This document shows, in pieces, positions 27,301 through 40,088 of a stretch of 64,000 bases of DNA (its first letter is position 1; each line of letters opens with the position of its first letter). This DNA is from Theristus sp. LFF4_11. Taxonomy: Eukaryota > Nematoda > Chromadorea > Monhysterida > Xyalidae. The notes beneath the pieces were generated by a model. The model saw only the letters and a list, made by a program, of their open reading frames with translations, did not search any database and had not been told where the DNA came from. The stretch is from contig JASANC010003141.1 of assembly GCA_030248135.1 (NCBI GenBank), positions 1 to 64,000 of the forward strand, written 5' to 3'. A program made the position numbers and the translations under genes.

Positions 27301-30300
27301 TTTCCGGCCAGCCTTTCTCAGAAACTCTCAGGATATTTTTTTTGTTTTTCGATATGCGCGTGCTGGGCTTAGTATGCATTCCAAAAAGGTTTCTGGTTTT
27401 TTATTCAACTTTATTACACGGCCATCATCATAACATGGCATGTTTTCCGGTCTCGATATAGCCGTCGCGAAGACGAAGTTGCATCTTTGCGTGTCCCGTT
27501 TTTCGTTTCCCGACATGATTTTTTGCGGTGTCGCCGTCAGTCTGCGAGCGACATTGCAGCTCTAATCCATCATCCATTCCATATGATGTGCATATCCGCC
27601 TGCGTTTCTTTTTTGTCATTTCAAACACGCATCAAGGCTTGCTGGGAGAAAATCTTTTGGCATAAGTAGGTTTTCAATGATTCGTTGTCGAAATGTCAAG
27701 CTCATGCTAAATCTGAGGAATTTTCAGGCGAACATACAATAGAACCAGGATGCAGTTGATATCGAGCCGGCAGTTGGAAATTTATGGCTTACACAAATGT
27801 AGAAAGGTTTCACACTTTTTGCAACACACAAGTCGCAGAGAGCCATTGCAGGTCTCCGACAATTTACAGCGCAAACCATGCGCATTCAGTTGCGTTTTCG
27901 ATTTATTGTATTTTGCAGCAGATTCTGTCAAGTGGACTGCATAATTTTTACCCTCGGTGCGTCGGCGGCATATTCTCTTTTGTTCATGTCCAGAAATCTG
28001 CATCAGTTTGCATTTGTTCAGCCGTATATTCCTATTTGCAGAGGGGACGATTGAACCTTTCAAGTTTGATTAAATTTTTGACAACTCCATGCATCAGTTT
28101 TCTACAGTCAATGTCTCTCAATCCGACCGACTATGTTGTCTCATACGAGAGAATATGTCAAGAGTATGCAACAATATATGCCAACATTCATGTACATGTT
28201 ACATACATTGTGCGTGTACCATTTTACTATGCAAAACGCATCCCACACGATTGAATGACTTCATATACTCACAGACACGCCAGTTGTACTTGCGGGTGTT
28301 TGAATGAATCGTAAATATCACTTGTGACAGGCGCACGTGCATTCAGCAAAATTACACACACGCAGGTTCTGCGGTTCGCTGGTCTGCGACGTCGTGTATA
28401 TTTGCACATTAGCCACATGTCACCACTAAAACTATACAACTTGTGTACGTCTGTGTGCGCGCGGCAAGTTAACGGGCAGTGGTTTGAGCTTTTGCTCTGT
28501 GAAATATCGCGAAAACCTCAGACACGGACGATTGTATATGGTAATGTGCAATGTCCTCATTTCACACACAAACGCAATGTTCACCATGCAGCCCAGCAAT
28601 ATTCCGGCGGTTCAATTGACCGCGAAACAGCCACCACCGCCCGGATCCGAGCACAATTGCGCGCTCATGAGAACCGCATCTGGAAAGCTGGTATATATCC
28701 ATTGTTGACATATAAAACAAATGGACTGGAATGAATGCGCGAACACACACGCACAGACGTTTCGACACGGAGTCCATCCGGTCTTTATTTCATTTTTGCA
28801 CGTTTCTGCACGGTAGCTCGGTGAAAATTCCAATAGACCGAAAGGCGTCAGATTGAATGAAAATCGGATTGAATATGCTATTTGAAGTGGTTTTCAAATC
28901 TCTGGTTCTCATTTCAATCTTGTCCATCCCATATCGTTTTTATCTGATTTTAAAAGGTTTATGTGGATGTGGATGTAAAAATTTGGTACACGCGTTGGAG
29001 CAATGCCACTGTTATCTTTTGATGGCGACACGCATGGATTAGTCCGCGTCTAATCAGCTTTAATCTTGTTTGTCGCTCAAGATGCAGTGCTCGAAAGCGC
29101 TCGTTGTGTGGTCTTTAATAATTGAACAACAATTGTGTATTTTAACCATATGACAAGCCAAATTATCAAAGTTGCACAATCCATGTGCCTGACATCATTG
29201 TTAAAATTTGTAAATCCCAGTTTCATGTCAAAAATAAAAGGACTTTTTTGGCTACACAGTTTTAATTACATGTGTGACTTTGACTACTAGTCCACCATAA
29301 CTAGTCCTTCCGGTAAATATGTCTCTTTGTTTTATTAGCAGTCGTCACAGAAAACCGCGCTGCTTATATCGTATATTTCACGCTGAGTAACTATCGTACT
29401 ACGAAAAGTACAATACCAGTGTATTTGACGCTCCGTGCCGCTGCATTATCAGACGTTCTGTGATCTGTGTTCATTGCAAAAACGTGCGCCACATAAATTA
29501 TATGTGCGTATGCGCAAACGACAATTGTATTTAGATAATATGCAAGTATGTGCATTGATATGTACACATCTACACAGTGTATACATACAGATGGACATGT
29601 ATAAACAACACACGCGCCAAGTTAGAATGGTGCGTGCCGGAAGCCCATTGATCATTCGAAACGAGTTGTTTGTCGCCTCGCTTCACACTATAAACATGTA
29701 GGCCGAGATGAGAAAAAACGCACCGTCATAAACGTGTTGTATACGTGGAATAATGAAATGAGACACCATAAATCCTGCGTAGCCATTACGATATTTTTGC
29801 TGAGCGACAAGAAACGTGTGTGTGTGTGATCAAATTTTTTTCTGACGCTGCACATTTTATGTGAGCGTGCAAGGCCAGTTGGAGTGCGGCAAACATAATA
29901 TGCTAACTATGTATACATGTACGTACACAGAGCATAGTATGCTAGTCACGCACGAACGTAATCAAGGTTCGTTAGGTTCCACGGCTCTCGCAAAAGAAAC
30001 CCGCATAACACATGTGCAGATATGAAAATATTCGAAGGTTATATGCATGTGTGAGGTGTCGCATTAGATCAGCTTATGGAGCAGCTATAACGTTGTACAT
30101 TAGACGAACTAGATATATTGCCATGAAGTTTGTTTGTTGAATGTATGCCTTGCCTTCTGATGTGATACTCCAAAGTTCATGCGAGTCAATTTGACGCGCG
30201 ACACACGGCTGTATCTAACGCTGAGCACACGCGCTCTCAAACGCAAACAAGCACGCATATAAATAAAGACAGCTCAAAGAAGGCTGTTGCAAGCGGCGTC

Positions 30301-31654
30301 GTATGAAAACACATGTATAGCTCCCATCGAAGCATATCCCTTATATGGGAGAATAAGATTGGACCGTTGTGCGTGTCCAGCTGTTAGTTTTGTTGACTTT
30401 CCACGCACTGCGATACAAACATGCAGAAACATGGTGCATGTAATCGACCAGTAATACTGCCGCTCAATTACTTATTCACCATGAGTCTCCTATCTCTTCG
30501 GCACACGTTTGGAGAAGCTCAGAAGAAAAATAGCCGGCTGCCTGCTTTGTATCGTGTGTCTGCCTGCATGCTGCGACGACCTTTCTTTTTTAACCTTTCT
30601 AACGTTGCACATCTTGTTGGCTAATACTTCGCCGCCGCTCTACGCACGACTAAAACTTGATTGTGCAGCTGCGTGCAAGCGACCGTCTGTGCACATAAGC
30701 TTGTTTCCATGTTTCGCGTGTGTTCCTGTGGGGCGGACTACAACTACATTTCAGATATTTCACATCCAATCCGCGACCGCAAATCCGGGCAACATTATTT
30801 CACTTTTTTTGCCAAACACAATTGACCATATATAACTTATTTGTGCCCCGCGATCTTCTTTAACTTGTGGCATACTTTTGATGACTGAACTCTTGGGATT
30901 TCCATCCGGATCAGTGCAACGGATCACCCCACTTTACATTCCATTCCCGTGTGACACTGCGCTTCGTGGTCTGCGGCCGCAGAAAAGAGAAAAGTTTGTG
31001 TCCAAGCACATTTCATGAGCTGATACGGATGTTGTTCTTTTATGTGTGCCATGCAAACTGCGTGATTTAAAAAAAGTCAAATATAAACTCGTCCAAGCCA
31101 TTTTTTGCCTTTCCCGTCTCCGTTTGTGCACTTTGCATGGTTCACTGATATAAACGAATCACGATGATGATGTTTTCTCTGCGTGTGAGTTCGAATAAAA
31201 AGTTTCATACAAGTGCGTTCCGCGTTTCCGAGACCCATATGGCGTTACCGACAATCGTTTCAACTCCATTCTCATCTCTCGTGCGTGTCCCGACAAAATA
31301 TAAAAAAGGAGCACAGCACTTTCTCTGCTCTTTAATTCTCAGCAATCTCATAAATCTCGGTCAAAGCTAAAAGATATGGTATCGAGGGCTAAGAGGCCAG
31401 TGGGGATTCAGGGATACTTTTGAAAAACCATCCGGTTCTAGCGGTTTTGCATGTCATCTCGATAACTTGCCGGCGTTTTGCTAGTTTTTTCGTATACTTC
31501 ATTTTTTCGATTGTTTTGTTCTTTGTTTTGTTTTCGATAGAATTATTTGTTTTCGACTGTTGCTCTTTTCAGATTTCGATATTTTGATAAAGTTCGAATG
31601 TTGCCTTTGTCTGTGCATTTTTCATTCGTGGAATGAAGATACCGCCGTGACGCC
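21194..31654. other. 10.4-kb gene-poor block
   Basis: Apart from the split frame at its left edge, I see no G/C-biased exons, protein domain or RNA gene. Composition is TG- and A/T-rich, with simple CA/TG stretches, especially 28200-30300. The best isolated frames are 24698-25018 (+), 24634-24906 (-) and a possible two-exon frame with acceptor at 22200 and donor near 22270 continuing at about 22371 (+). None has a recognised match. The right end is directly upstream of the adhesion GPCR and may hold its promoter and enhancers; that is inference from position. Confidence 0.5.
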
Positions 31655-34600
31655 ATGGACGCGCATGCCGAACGCAATTATGTGACCGTGATTGCACTGC
31701 TCTTTGCAGTCACCGGTGAGCTTTGATGTATGGACGTTTTGATTTCATCATTTTCGAGCTTGAACTCATTCAGGCAAGCTGAGTTCACTGTATAGACTTG
31801 CAAGCACTGAGAAACGCAAATCAACAAAAAGTTCAACATTTTGTTGAGCGACTTGGTGACCGACTTTTGGCCAACCACTGGCAGCTACAAATTACATTCT
31901 ACGTTGATTCAAGCATGCTGATAACCAAATCAGCGGCTGCTCCATTGCATTGTGCGACCAGTCTTCCCACTCCCACACCCACCCATTTCAGCAGCGACCG
32001 CGCACGAACAGGGCCGCATCTACAGCGGTGCACCGGCGGGCGTCGCGGTCACGCTGGACGAGCACTTCCACCGCCAGCTGTTGCGGTACCGCGGTTGTTT
32101 CGCGAAGATTACCGGCGGCGATCTGGACGTCGGCCGGCGATTCCGGTGGAGTCTGGAGCTGTGGAACTTTGAGACGGCCGCCACGGTGGCGTTGCCGGTC
32201 GGGCAGGCCTATCACATCTCCATGGGCTTCTTCTGCGCCGACGGCAACCTGAGAACGTTCGCCGTGCGCGTCAACGTCACCGCGCAGAACCAGTGTCAGC
32301 CGCAGTTCACGCAGAGCGCGTACCGCATTTTTGTGCCGGTCGACGCGATGCCGCGCAAGTGGCTGGCGACGCTGAGCGCACGCGACTCGGACCCGATCGA
32401 CTACAATCGACAGTTGCGGTTCACGTTGAAGAGTGCCAATGGCGAGCAGACGCAGGTGTGTGCTGAGCACTTTGGGCGTGCTGGGTCGATAAATGGCGGT
32501 GTTTCGAGCAAAATGGTGTTTGGTGATTTTCAGCGTAAGGGAAAGTGGATGCAGTAGTCAAAAATAATATCCTTTTGTTATCTTCTTTGCAAAAAGAATT
32601 TGTCAACAAAATGCTCAACATTTGTTAAGTCCACTGGTTACTCAAAGTTTTGTTGGCAAATTTTTCTCTTATGATTTTTAATGAATCTGAAAAAACCTCA
32701 CAGGAGCGCCTGAGTCTCGACGAAGAAGGCGACTTATTCCTGGTCGAGAGTTTCACCGGTGTCACCCCGTACGAGCCCATAAAAACCGTGGCGCAAGTGT
32801 GCGACGGGGGATCACCAAAGCTGTGCAACAGTGCACCGCTGCACGTCTACCCGGTCACGGTCACTGGTCGGTTGATTCTTTCATTGCAAGACATTTCTCA
32901 ACAAAAAATTTAACTCAACAACAACTGATGAGCTCAACAAATCGGTCGTGTGAATTTTGGTGAGAAGTTTCTCTTGGCGGTTGACTACTCCTCATTAAAG
33001 TATCTATAGTTGATTAGCTGGGGCCATCGAGTCCGTCCAAGAAGCAAATCGAAAAGTAAAAAAGGAAAGTGTTTCTTGAAATAACTAAAAATTCTTTGGT
33101 GTTATCGTCGTCTCAAAAAGTATCATCTGCTTCACACAAAACTGTTTCAACAATCGTATGGACTTTCAGAGCCCCGTAAAGTGAGCGTGAACACAGCGAC
33201 GCAGCGCTACCAGATCGTTGAGTGGATGGCGCCGAGTTTCGGCGCGCCGACGGCCTACAAAATCGTGGTCGCCTACAAGCACGACGAAACGGAGGCGCCC
33301 GTGTTCACCGACCACATCAGCATCAGTGGCACCAGGACCAACATTCGACACATGTTCAGGTTGCATAGTCGCAACTTTCCACAGGCTTTCAGTCAGTCGC
33401 GATTGCGTTCCTGAGTGGAGTTTCCATTTTTGATAGGGTGATTTCAGCTTTAAAGCAATACTTTACCAAATGAAACACCTGCAGAGCGCAACTCGTCCCT
33501 GAGCACCGTTACGTCGTCATCGTCAGCGCCATCGACCAGTACGGCAACACGCCGGCCGAGCCAGTTGACGTCCACCTACAAGAAGAAGGTAACCAGCAAC
33601 TTTCTCGGAAAAGGCTGATTTTTTTTCAAAAAAACAGCAAAACCGCTGGATATTTTCCATTTTTTCCCCAACTGCAGTGGTCAACTGCACCGGCCGCTGC
33701 TCCATCGGTGGCTCACCAGCGTGCTACCTCAGCCTCGGCCGGGATCGCCACGGCTCCTACCACCAGTTCACCGACTCCACCGGGTCGCCGCAGTGCATCT
33801 GCTATCCGGGATACATCGGCACGGATTGCTCGAAAACTGGTACGCATTTGGATTGTTTTTTCATGAAATTAAACACGTGCGACGGTGTACCACTGAGAAA
33901 AAATCCAGCGCAGCCAAACCAATTTATTCCATTTGTTCCGTGACTGTTGTGACTGCAGAGTGTGCAGTGTGGTGTAACGTAGCGGTGCCAGTCACGGTGC
34001 ATTCACTATTGAAAAGGTGCAGGTTGCTGCAACTTGAGCGCCACATCAACTAATCCCAGCGTTCAGTCAGAAAGTAAAACGCTAATGCAGCCAATGAACA
34101 TTGCACGAAACTATTGAGCGTTTTCAGTCAGCTGTCCACCAGAGGCGAGTTCGCTCGAAGACAGCCGCGGTCCTTTGTGGTGGCCCCCAACCGTGGTGAA
34201 CGTCACCTCCCATGTGGCATGCCCGTACGGCCCGCCGTTCAACCACGTCAATCGATACTGCGACTGGAGCCGCAAAACGCACGCGCCTGTTTGGGCTGAT
34301 CTGAATGCGGCGGACGCGCGAAACTGTTGGTCGAAGGTGAGAACGTCAGATTGAGTCGATCAAGAAATGAGGTCGTGAAAAGTTTTAAAAGCGACACTTA
34401 GACATTTGCAGGATGACTTACTGATGCACCTGAAAATGTACGCCACCACCGTGGACAAGCAGACGACGGCCGATCAGAAAACGATAGAGCTGCTGCTGCA
34501 GATGCTGCGCACGATACTGCCTGTGGCCGGCAACGACCACGAGGTTCTGCAGTCGTAGTTTCGAAATTATTTCTCTGCTTGAAAAGCAAACGGGAATGCC

Positions 34601-37600
34601 TGTGAGAACAATATGATGACGATTTAGTTGAGAAGCTTTTCAGGAGCTAAACGCACTGTGCTGCTTGGCAGTTCGTATAATTTTTGTGTTTTCCGCCAGA
34701 TCGGCCAAACAATGATGGTGGTGTTGAGCGCGGTGCAGCGTGTCAAATGGCAATCGGGCACAGCGGACGAGCGATCGACCATCGACGCACTGCGACGCAG
34801 CTACCGGCACTTGGTGCTGAACTACACGATGCGCATCGCGGACACTTTGGAGCCGACCGACATCATCAACATCAGCCCTGACATTGGTCGGTCGTCTACA
34901 GCGGCTGTCAACAATGCAATCTGGCTGAAAGTCTTTAAAGAAATTTTTAAGCTCGGTAATTTTTACGTTTTCATTGGGAGAATTCAATTTACAGGCATCT
35001 CAAAGATTGACGGCTATGCCGGCCGCTACGATCTCGGCACGCATGCGTTCGTCGAACTGTCGCAAGGTCACGTGACGCCGAATCGGCTGGCCGTCGGTCA
35101 GTGCTAAATAGCCTTTTCAACCAAACATATGTGCCGTGAACTTTTGTGCATTCGAATGACTCGAATGTTGATGATTTCGTTTGTTGCAAGAGAATTCAGG
35201 TCAAGCATCGAACCGATGATCGGTTTCTTTCAGCTATGCTTTTAGCTTCATTGTGATTTTTGCCGAAAAAGCTAATCTTCGCTGCGTAAACACAAACATT
35301 TTTTACCAAATTCAGTTTTTACGTTTCACTAACGATTTCCAGCCTGCCATCGTCCGTATTTCCACAAACTAAACAATTTGCAGCGTGGATGCGCAACAGC
35401 ACGTTCTATCCAGCCGTCGGCTGGCCGTGGCAGGAGAATCCGGTGGTTGAGATCATGCCGGTGGCCTCCGCGCGCAATCGCAGTTCGGTCACGTATTTGG
35501 ACGTGCCGATTCGCTACGGAATGCTGCCGTATCGGCCCGTCAATTACATGGAAACACCGAACTACGCCTGTGCATACTATTGCGTCGAAGGTGACACACA
35601 CTGAAAACATTTCTCACGAAAAAGTTTTCATTTTTTTTGTATCCAGCGCGACAAAGCTGTTTTTTGCGATTTTTTGTTCTTGAGAAATTCCATATTTGAG
35701 AACAACTTTGATTCTTTTGCTATTTAGACGGAACCTGGAAAACGTCCGGCGTCCGTCTGTACAGCAACCCTGATCCATACGGCTACATTGTCTGCGAAAC
35801 GTACCATTTGAGCGCGTTCACTATTCTTTGGGTCAGTGCACGTGTTTTTAGAACAATGCCTTGAGAAACTGTTATTGCTGACATATAACAAAAATTAATC
35901 GTATTCAAAATGTGTTCACTCAGAATTACGACGTCGAGGAGGACGCCACATTTGGCTCGTACGCGAACTTCATCGTGATCGGCGGCTCGCTGGCGTCCGC
36001 GCTGCTGCTGACCACGATCGTGCTCACCGTGCTCATGCGGTGCGTTTCCAGGTGTTTTGTAAACTGGTGGGATTGTAAATAACTTTCGGCTTTCGGTGGA
36101 GCTGTAGATTGACCTTGTATCAAAAAAACAGACAAACTAAACGTGCTGAATTTAGCTGCTGCACGCACAGCACGACCGAATAAATACGGCAGTCCTTGTA
36201 TTCTCCATCAAGGCGCTCCTTGCACCCTTAGAATTGCTGCCATGTTTACTCAGACATTCTGTAAAAATAATTGTGAAAAACCTCGGCCAAAATCTCAACA
36301 TACATCATACGACCCAACAATGTTGCTCAAACGGATGATCAACGTTGATTTCTGCTCGTTGCCGTTCAGCGCGTTCCGCAGTCACCGACGCGGCGGCATC
36401 GTGAACAGCCTCTGCCTGACCAAGGTCGTCCTGTACGGCGCGTACTGCCTGGCGACCAGCGACGAAGTGATCAGCAGTCGGCCACATTTTTGCGGCTTCG
36501 TCAGTGTTGTCATCCAGTGGTGTGTGCTATCCAGTCTGCTGTGGCTTTGTGTTGAGTCGCTGAATCACCATCGATTGACGCGGAGGATCGTGGTGAACAA
36601 CGCTGAGCACACCGAGGCGCCGTGCGCCATGCTCAGACGCGCCATTGTCGCTTGGGGTGTGTTGGAAAGCTTCACGTTTTTTTGGAATTTTTAGGATGGT
36701 TTTTTGTTTGTTTTTCAATTCAATTTTCGCCATGCTCATTTTCACTTCAGGCTTGCCCGCTATACCGATCTCAATACAAGCGCTCTACTACAGCTCCGGC
36801 TCCGGCCCACGGCCACCGGGCAGGTACCCACTTTCAACCGTTTCTTACAGCACAATTCCAGCATTTTTGAATTTCTTTTCAGCTGCGGCCCACCCGCATC
36901 ACTCGTCTTCTACTACATCCCGTGTCTCTTGTTGCTCTGCCTGAATTCGGTGATCTTTGTCACGAGCGCACTGCGTCTGATCAACAACGGCAGCAACAAG
37001 TCAACGTCACCGATCACCACGGCGCGGGGCGTCGCAGCTGCGGGCGCATCCGCGAACGACCCCAACGGCACCACAACTCATCAGCACGCGACGCACGTGC
37101 GTCAGCCGTACGACACTCCGTCGGAGCCTCCGATCGTCTACTACGACCTGAACAAGTACGCCGCGTTCCTGCGCTACGAATCAGTGGCGAACTTCAGCGT
37201 CTGCGTGCTGTTCACGATCTGCTGGGGCTACGAGTCGTTGGCGGCCATGGAGGCCACCGCGGAGGGTCGCCCGTACTATGGACTCGTTTATGCGACCTTG
37301 TGCATCACGCAGGTGGCTTGCTAAGCGTTTGTTTTAATTTGTCAGACTTGCAGACAAACACAGATGCAGGTCCTGTTTGATTGTTATGATTGGTCGCAAA
37401 CAGATCCAATTCCCGGCAAAAGCAACTCAAACACAAGCCGATCAGGCCAACAACGTGGCCCAACTAGTGACCATGCGACTTTGTCTAGGCCTCGATCTAC
37501 CTTGGCGCCCGCCTCGCGTACCGCGTCCGCCACAAGCACCACCAGCTGCAGCATCACATCGTCAACGGGCACAGTCACGCCGGCAACGAGCACAAGCAAC

Positions 37601-37992
37601 ACGGCAGCCACGACGCTCACGAGCTCATCGGGCACCACGACGACGACAACGACCTGCTCGTTGATGAGCAGCATCGCATGGCGCTCACGGGCGTGCCAAT
37701 GGCGTGCGGAGCGAACTTTCTCGCGCCGACCATCGAGGCACGCGAGTTCGAGGATCAGACGGTGCTGCAGAGGCCGCTGATCACCAGTCCCAATGGGGTG
37801 TTCGCGCCGCGGGACGTTGTCGTCTCGGACGCACCTATCATGCACTCGGCCAGTTTGCGTCACCACACGGCAAATGGCAACATGACAACTGGCGAGTACT
37901 GTCGCAATGGCAATGGCGTCTACCACAATGGCACTGGCACGCTGATGCTGAAGTCACGCTCCAGTGCGTTCTACCATGAGAGTGACGCTTGA
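31655..37992 (+). CDS. Adhesion G-protein-coupled receptor, 17 exons
   Basis: This is a cell-surface receptor with a long adhesive ectodomain and seven membrane helices. Exons: 31655-31715, 31992-32455, 32704-32866, 33170-33359, 33485-33588, 33678-33839, 34128-34336, 34412-34543, 34700-34886, 34995-35066, 35384-35590, 35728-35831, 35924-36039, 36370-36656, 36751-36823, 36883-37312, 37489-37992 (1154 residues). Order: signal peptide (1-25); an unassigned segment; a cadherin-like repeat (~110-225, with ARDSDP and CDGGSPKL); a fibronectin III domain (~230-325); an EGF domain with six Cys (~330-380); a HormR domain (~395-450, ACPYGPPFNHVNRYCDW); a GAIN region ending in a GPS (~640-683), where HL|S of CETYHLSAF would be the self-cleavage site; and TM1-TM7 (~697-1000). 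A His-rich tail of about 150 residues follows. Exon 8's donor is the weakest call. AATAAA at 38272 could be the polyadenylation signal. The ligand is unknown. Confidence 0.9.
31825..31884. repeat. Dispersed repeat copy a (in GPCR intron 1)
   Basis: It contains GTTCAACATTTTGTTGAGC followed by CGACTTTTGGCCAACCACTG. The same two modules occur near 59233-59303 and, reversed, at 42921-43003. Confidence 0.7.
36167..36263. mobile_element. MITE copy 2, internally deleted (in GPCR intron 13)
   Basis: Both ends of the TA-flanked MITE family are present (CGACCGAATAAATACGGCAG at the left, GCTGCCATGTTTAC at the right), but only ~97 bp remain, so most of the interior is gone. It lies in the intron between exons 13 and 14 of the adhesion GPCR. 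Confidence 0.75.
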
Positions 37993-38373
37993 CGGTTTTT
38001 ATCGTGGGAAAATGTGCACATGGATGCTGTTTCATGCATTATTACGTGTAGATGCTTGGTCTTATGGGCGGAATTATTATTCTGCGCAGCTTTTTCCAGC
38101 AATAATCATTTTTGATACGAATTGACAACATTTGTTACTTTTATGAATTTTTACATGTTCGAGTTTTCTGTACTGCCATTGTCGCATTTTATAGTCACAT
38201 CAGCACAGTCGCATGACTGTGTGATCTTCTCGGGCGCTCGTTTGCGAATCTACAATTTGAGATTCGTTGCAAATAAAAGCAAATGAAAGCTTTGGATTGT
38301 TTCGGTCGCCATTTTGTAACACCATTTTCTGGTAATGTAAGCACACAACCACTGCCCCACTGGACAAGTCATC

Positions 38374-39202
38374 ATGCTCTCATCCACAAGTGACACTCAA
38401 CATCAGCAGTTTGAGTTCACCAGCAGCACCACTGATCACCAATATCAACAACTTCAGCGGCAACTGGATTTGTGCGTTCGCATCAAACAGAGCGCCGTTC
38501 GTGCGATCGCTCAGTTTGTGCAGCGCGACACGACGGTTGCACTGAAGTGTCTCAGTGAACTTGGTTCGGGACTAGACATTTTTTGTCATGCAAACCAGCA
38601 ATTTTACTGGCACAAACAGTCGCGAAATTGTGACGCATCCAGCTGCTGATTTTAGAATAATGCGGTGCCAGGCGGCGCTTATAGATCAATCAGATGAAGC
38701 CAGAATCAGGATCAAGATGCTTTTGTGGCGTAGAGTGCGGTGTAAATTATTAATCAGAAATTGAAGCCTTGCTTGGAGACGGGGAAATAAATGCTCGCTG
38801 CTGCAATGCAGGATATGACGCATACGCGGTGACGGAGGCGCTGTCGAGCAACAGTGACACTAAGGAACCAATCAGCGTTACAATCGAACGAATGATAGCA
38901 GAGCGCGAGCGGCACACCGCGAACGAACGCTTGAAACAGCTGATGTCCGCTCAGGTGCATAACATGCGTTCAACTGAGATTATTGACATTTTGTTTACCG
39001 ACGATCACAGCTTCCGCGTTGGTTGGTGTGCAACTGTCAGATTTGGGTTTGAGAATGTCTACGATCAGCACAGGAGCGTGCGCGCGTGTTGCTGCGTCGG
39101 CTGGCAGAGACACGAACGCAGCTGGACGCAGCACGCACGGAGGCCATCCGCAAACAAGCGCGGCTGCATGCGCTGCACCACCGAATGCCCAACGTTGAAT
39201 GA
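38374..39202 (+). CDS. Small coiled-coil protein, unassigned
   Basis: Three exons, 38374-38563, 38812-38954 and 39074-39202, join in phase to encode 153 residues. The N-terminal third is Gln/Ser/Thr-rich. The segment around residues 50-70 (ALKCLSELGYDAYAVTEAL) looks like a short helical UBA-type fold, but this is only a resemblance. From about residue 85 to 145 the sequence is highly charged with heptad-like spacing (IERMIAERERHTANERL, VLLRRLAETRTQLDAAR) and should form a coiled coil. There is no signal peptide or membrane segment, so it is probably intracellular. I do not recognise the family. It starts only ~380 bases after the GPCR stop on the same strand, so shared transcription is possible but not shown. 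Confidence 0.75.
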
Positions 39203-39557
39203 CTTCGCTGAGCCGATTTATTTGATTTCTCAAGTGTTTCTTTGTTTTGTCTTGTGCGTTATGGGGACTAAATACAATGTACTTACAACTTTTCTAACGA
39301 GCCAGTTTTATTGAACACTGTGATCATGTGCGAGCAAGATGTCATTGAATTCTGAATACCTGGTGCTAAGCTAAAATCTGTGTGGTGAACATGCCAAATT
39401 CTGATGAAAGAATACAGTATATGCATTGTAAGGGCGCAAAAATATTTCTCACAAAAATCATCATACAAATGATAACGAAGATCGCGGGAAACACGACAAT
39501 ACATGTGCGGTACTATTGCTTTCAATCGAAAAATTTCCGAGTTTTTATTCCACATGT
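39203..39557. other. Spacer between convergent small genes
   Basis: A/T-rich, with no exon or repeat seen. It should contain the two 3' untranslated regions. Confidence 0.5.
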
Positions 39558-40088
39558 CTAATAAAGCGGCAGACTGCCGCCGAAGCGTCTGAGCGCCAAA
39601 TACTCGCGGAACATCTTCCATTTCTCAGCCATGGTCAGCGGGCGAACACGGGGCGGTGCCGGTGCCGGTGCGCTGCGTTTCTCCGCAGTCGACGCATGTT
39701 GCAGCATCTCTGAAAGATTCGACGGTTTGCTGGATGGAGTATCACTGGAGACAACAACGCCAAACTGAATGCTCACCGCATGCTTGTTGTGCTTGCTCTC
39801 CGAGTAGACATTGAAAGCGTCTCCATGTTAATCTTATGTAGTCCTGATCTCCCAAAACCAGAAAACGCGCGCTGATTCAGTGCGCCCGAAATTGCATTGG
39901 ACAACACTTTGATGGATGGAAACATGGAAAACTCCAGAAGACGATCATTATGACTGTGTACCTTGCACGGAGTGCTGCTGAACGGGGCCTTCGAAAGTGT
40001 GCAGCTGTTGCACCATTGGCGTCGGTGTGACGAACGACACAAGCAGAACGCACAGCACAGCGAACACACTGCACTGCGGCGGAGACAT
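39558..40088 (-). CDS. Secreted peptide precursor, possible RFamide
   Basis: Two exons, 39962-40088 and 39558-39820, join in phase to give 129 residues. The ATG at 40088 opens a signal peptide (VFAVLCVLLVSFVTPTP). The rest is polar, and a dibasic site (AEKR) precedes a ~38-residue C-terminal piece that starts SAPAPAPP and contains REYLALRRFGG. An Arg-Phe-Gly could yield an amidated RF end, and the Tyr-x-Ala...Arg-Phe-Gly pattern recalls neuropeptide F. However, Gly is followed by GSLPLY rather than by basic residues, so processing is uncertain. The acceptor of exon 2 (ATGGAG) has a poor pyrimidine tract; it was chosen because it keeps frame and gives exon-like codon use. I infer a secreted peptide or small secreted protein; the family is unassigned. 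Confidence 0.6.

Noticed and set aside
37364..37780. Thr/Ser-rich open frame (+)
   Set aside because: Shadow of the GPCR last exon, which in the adjacent frame completes TM7 and a plausible tail.
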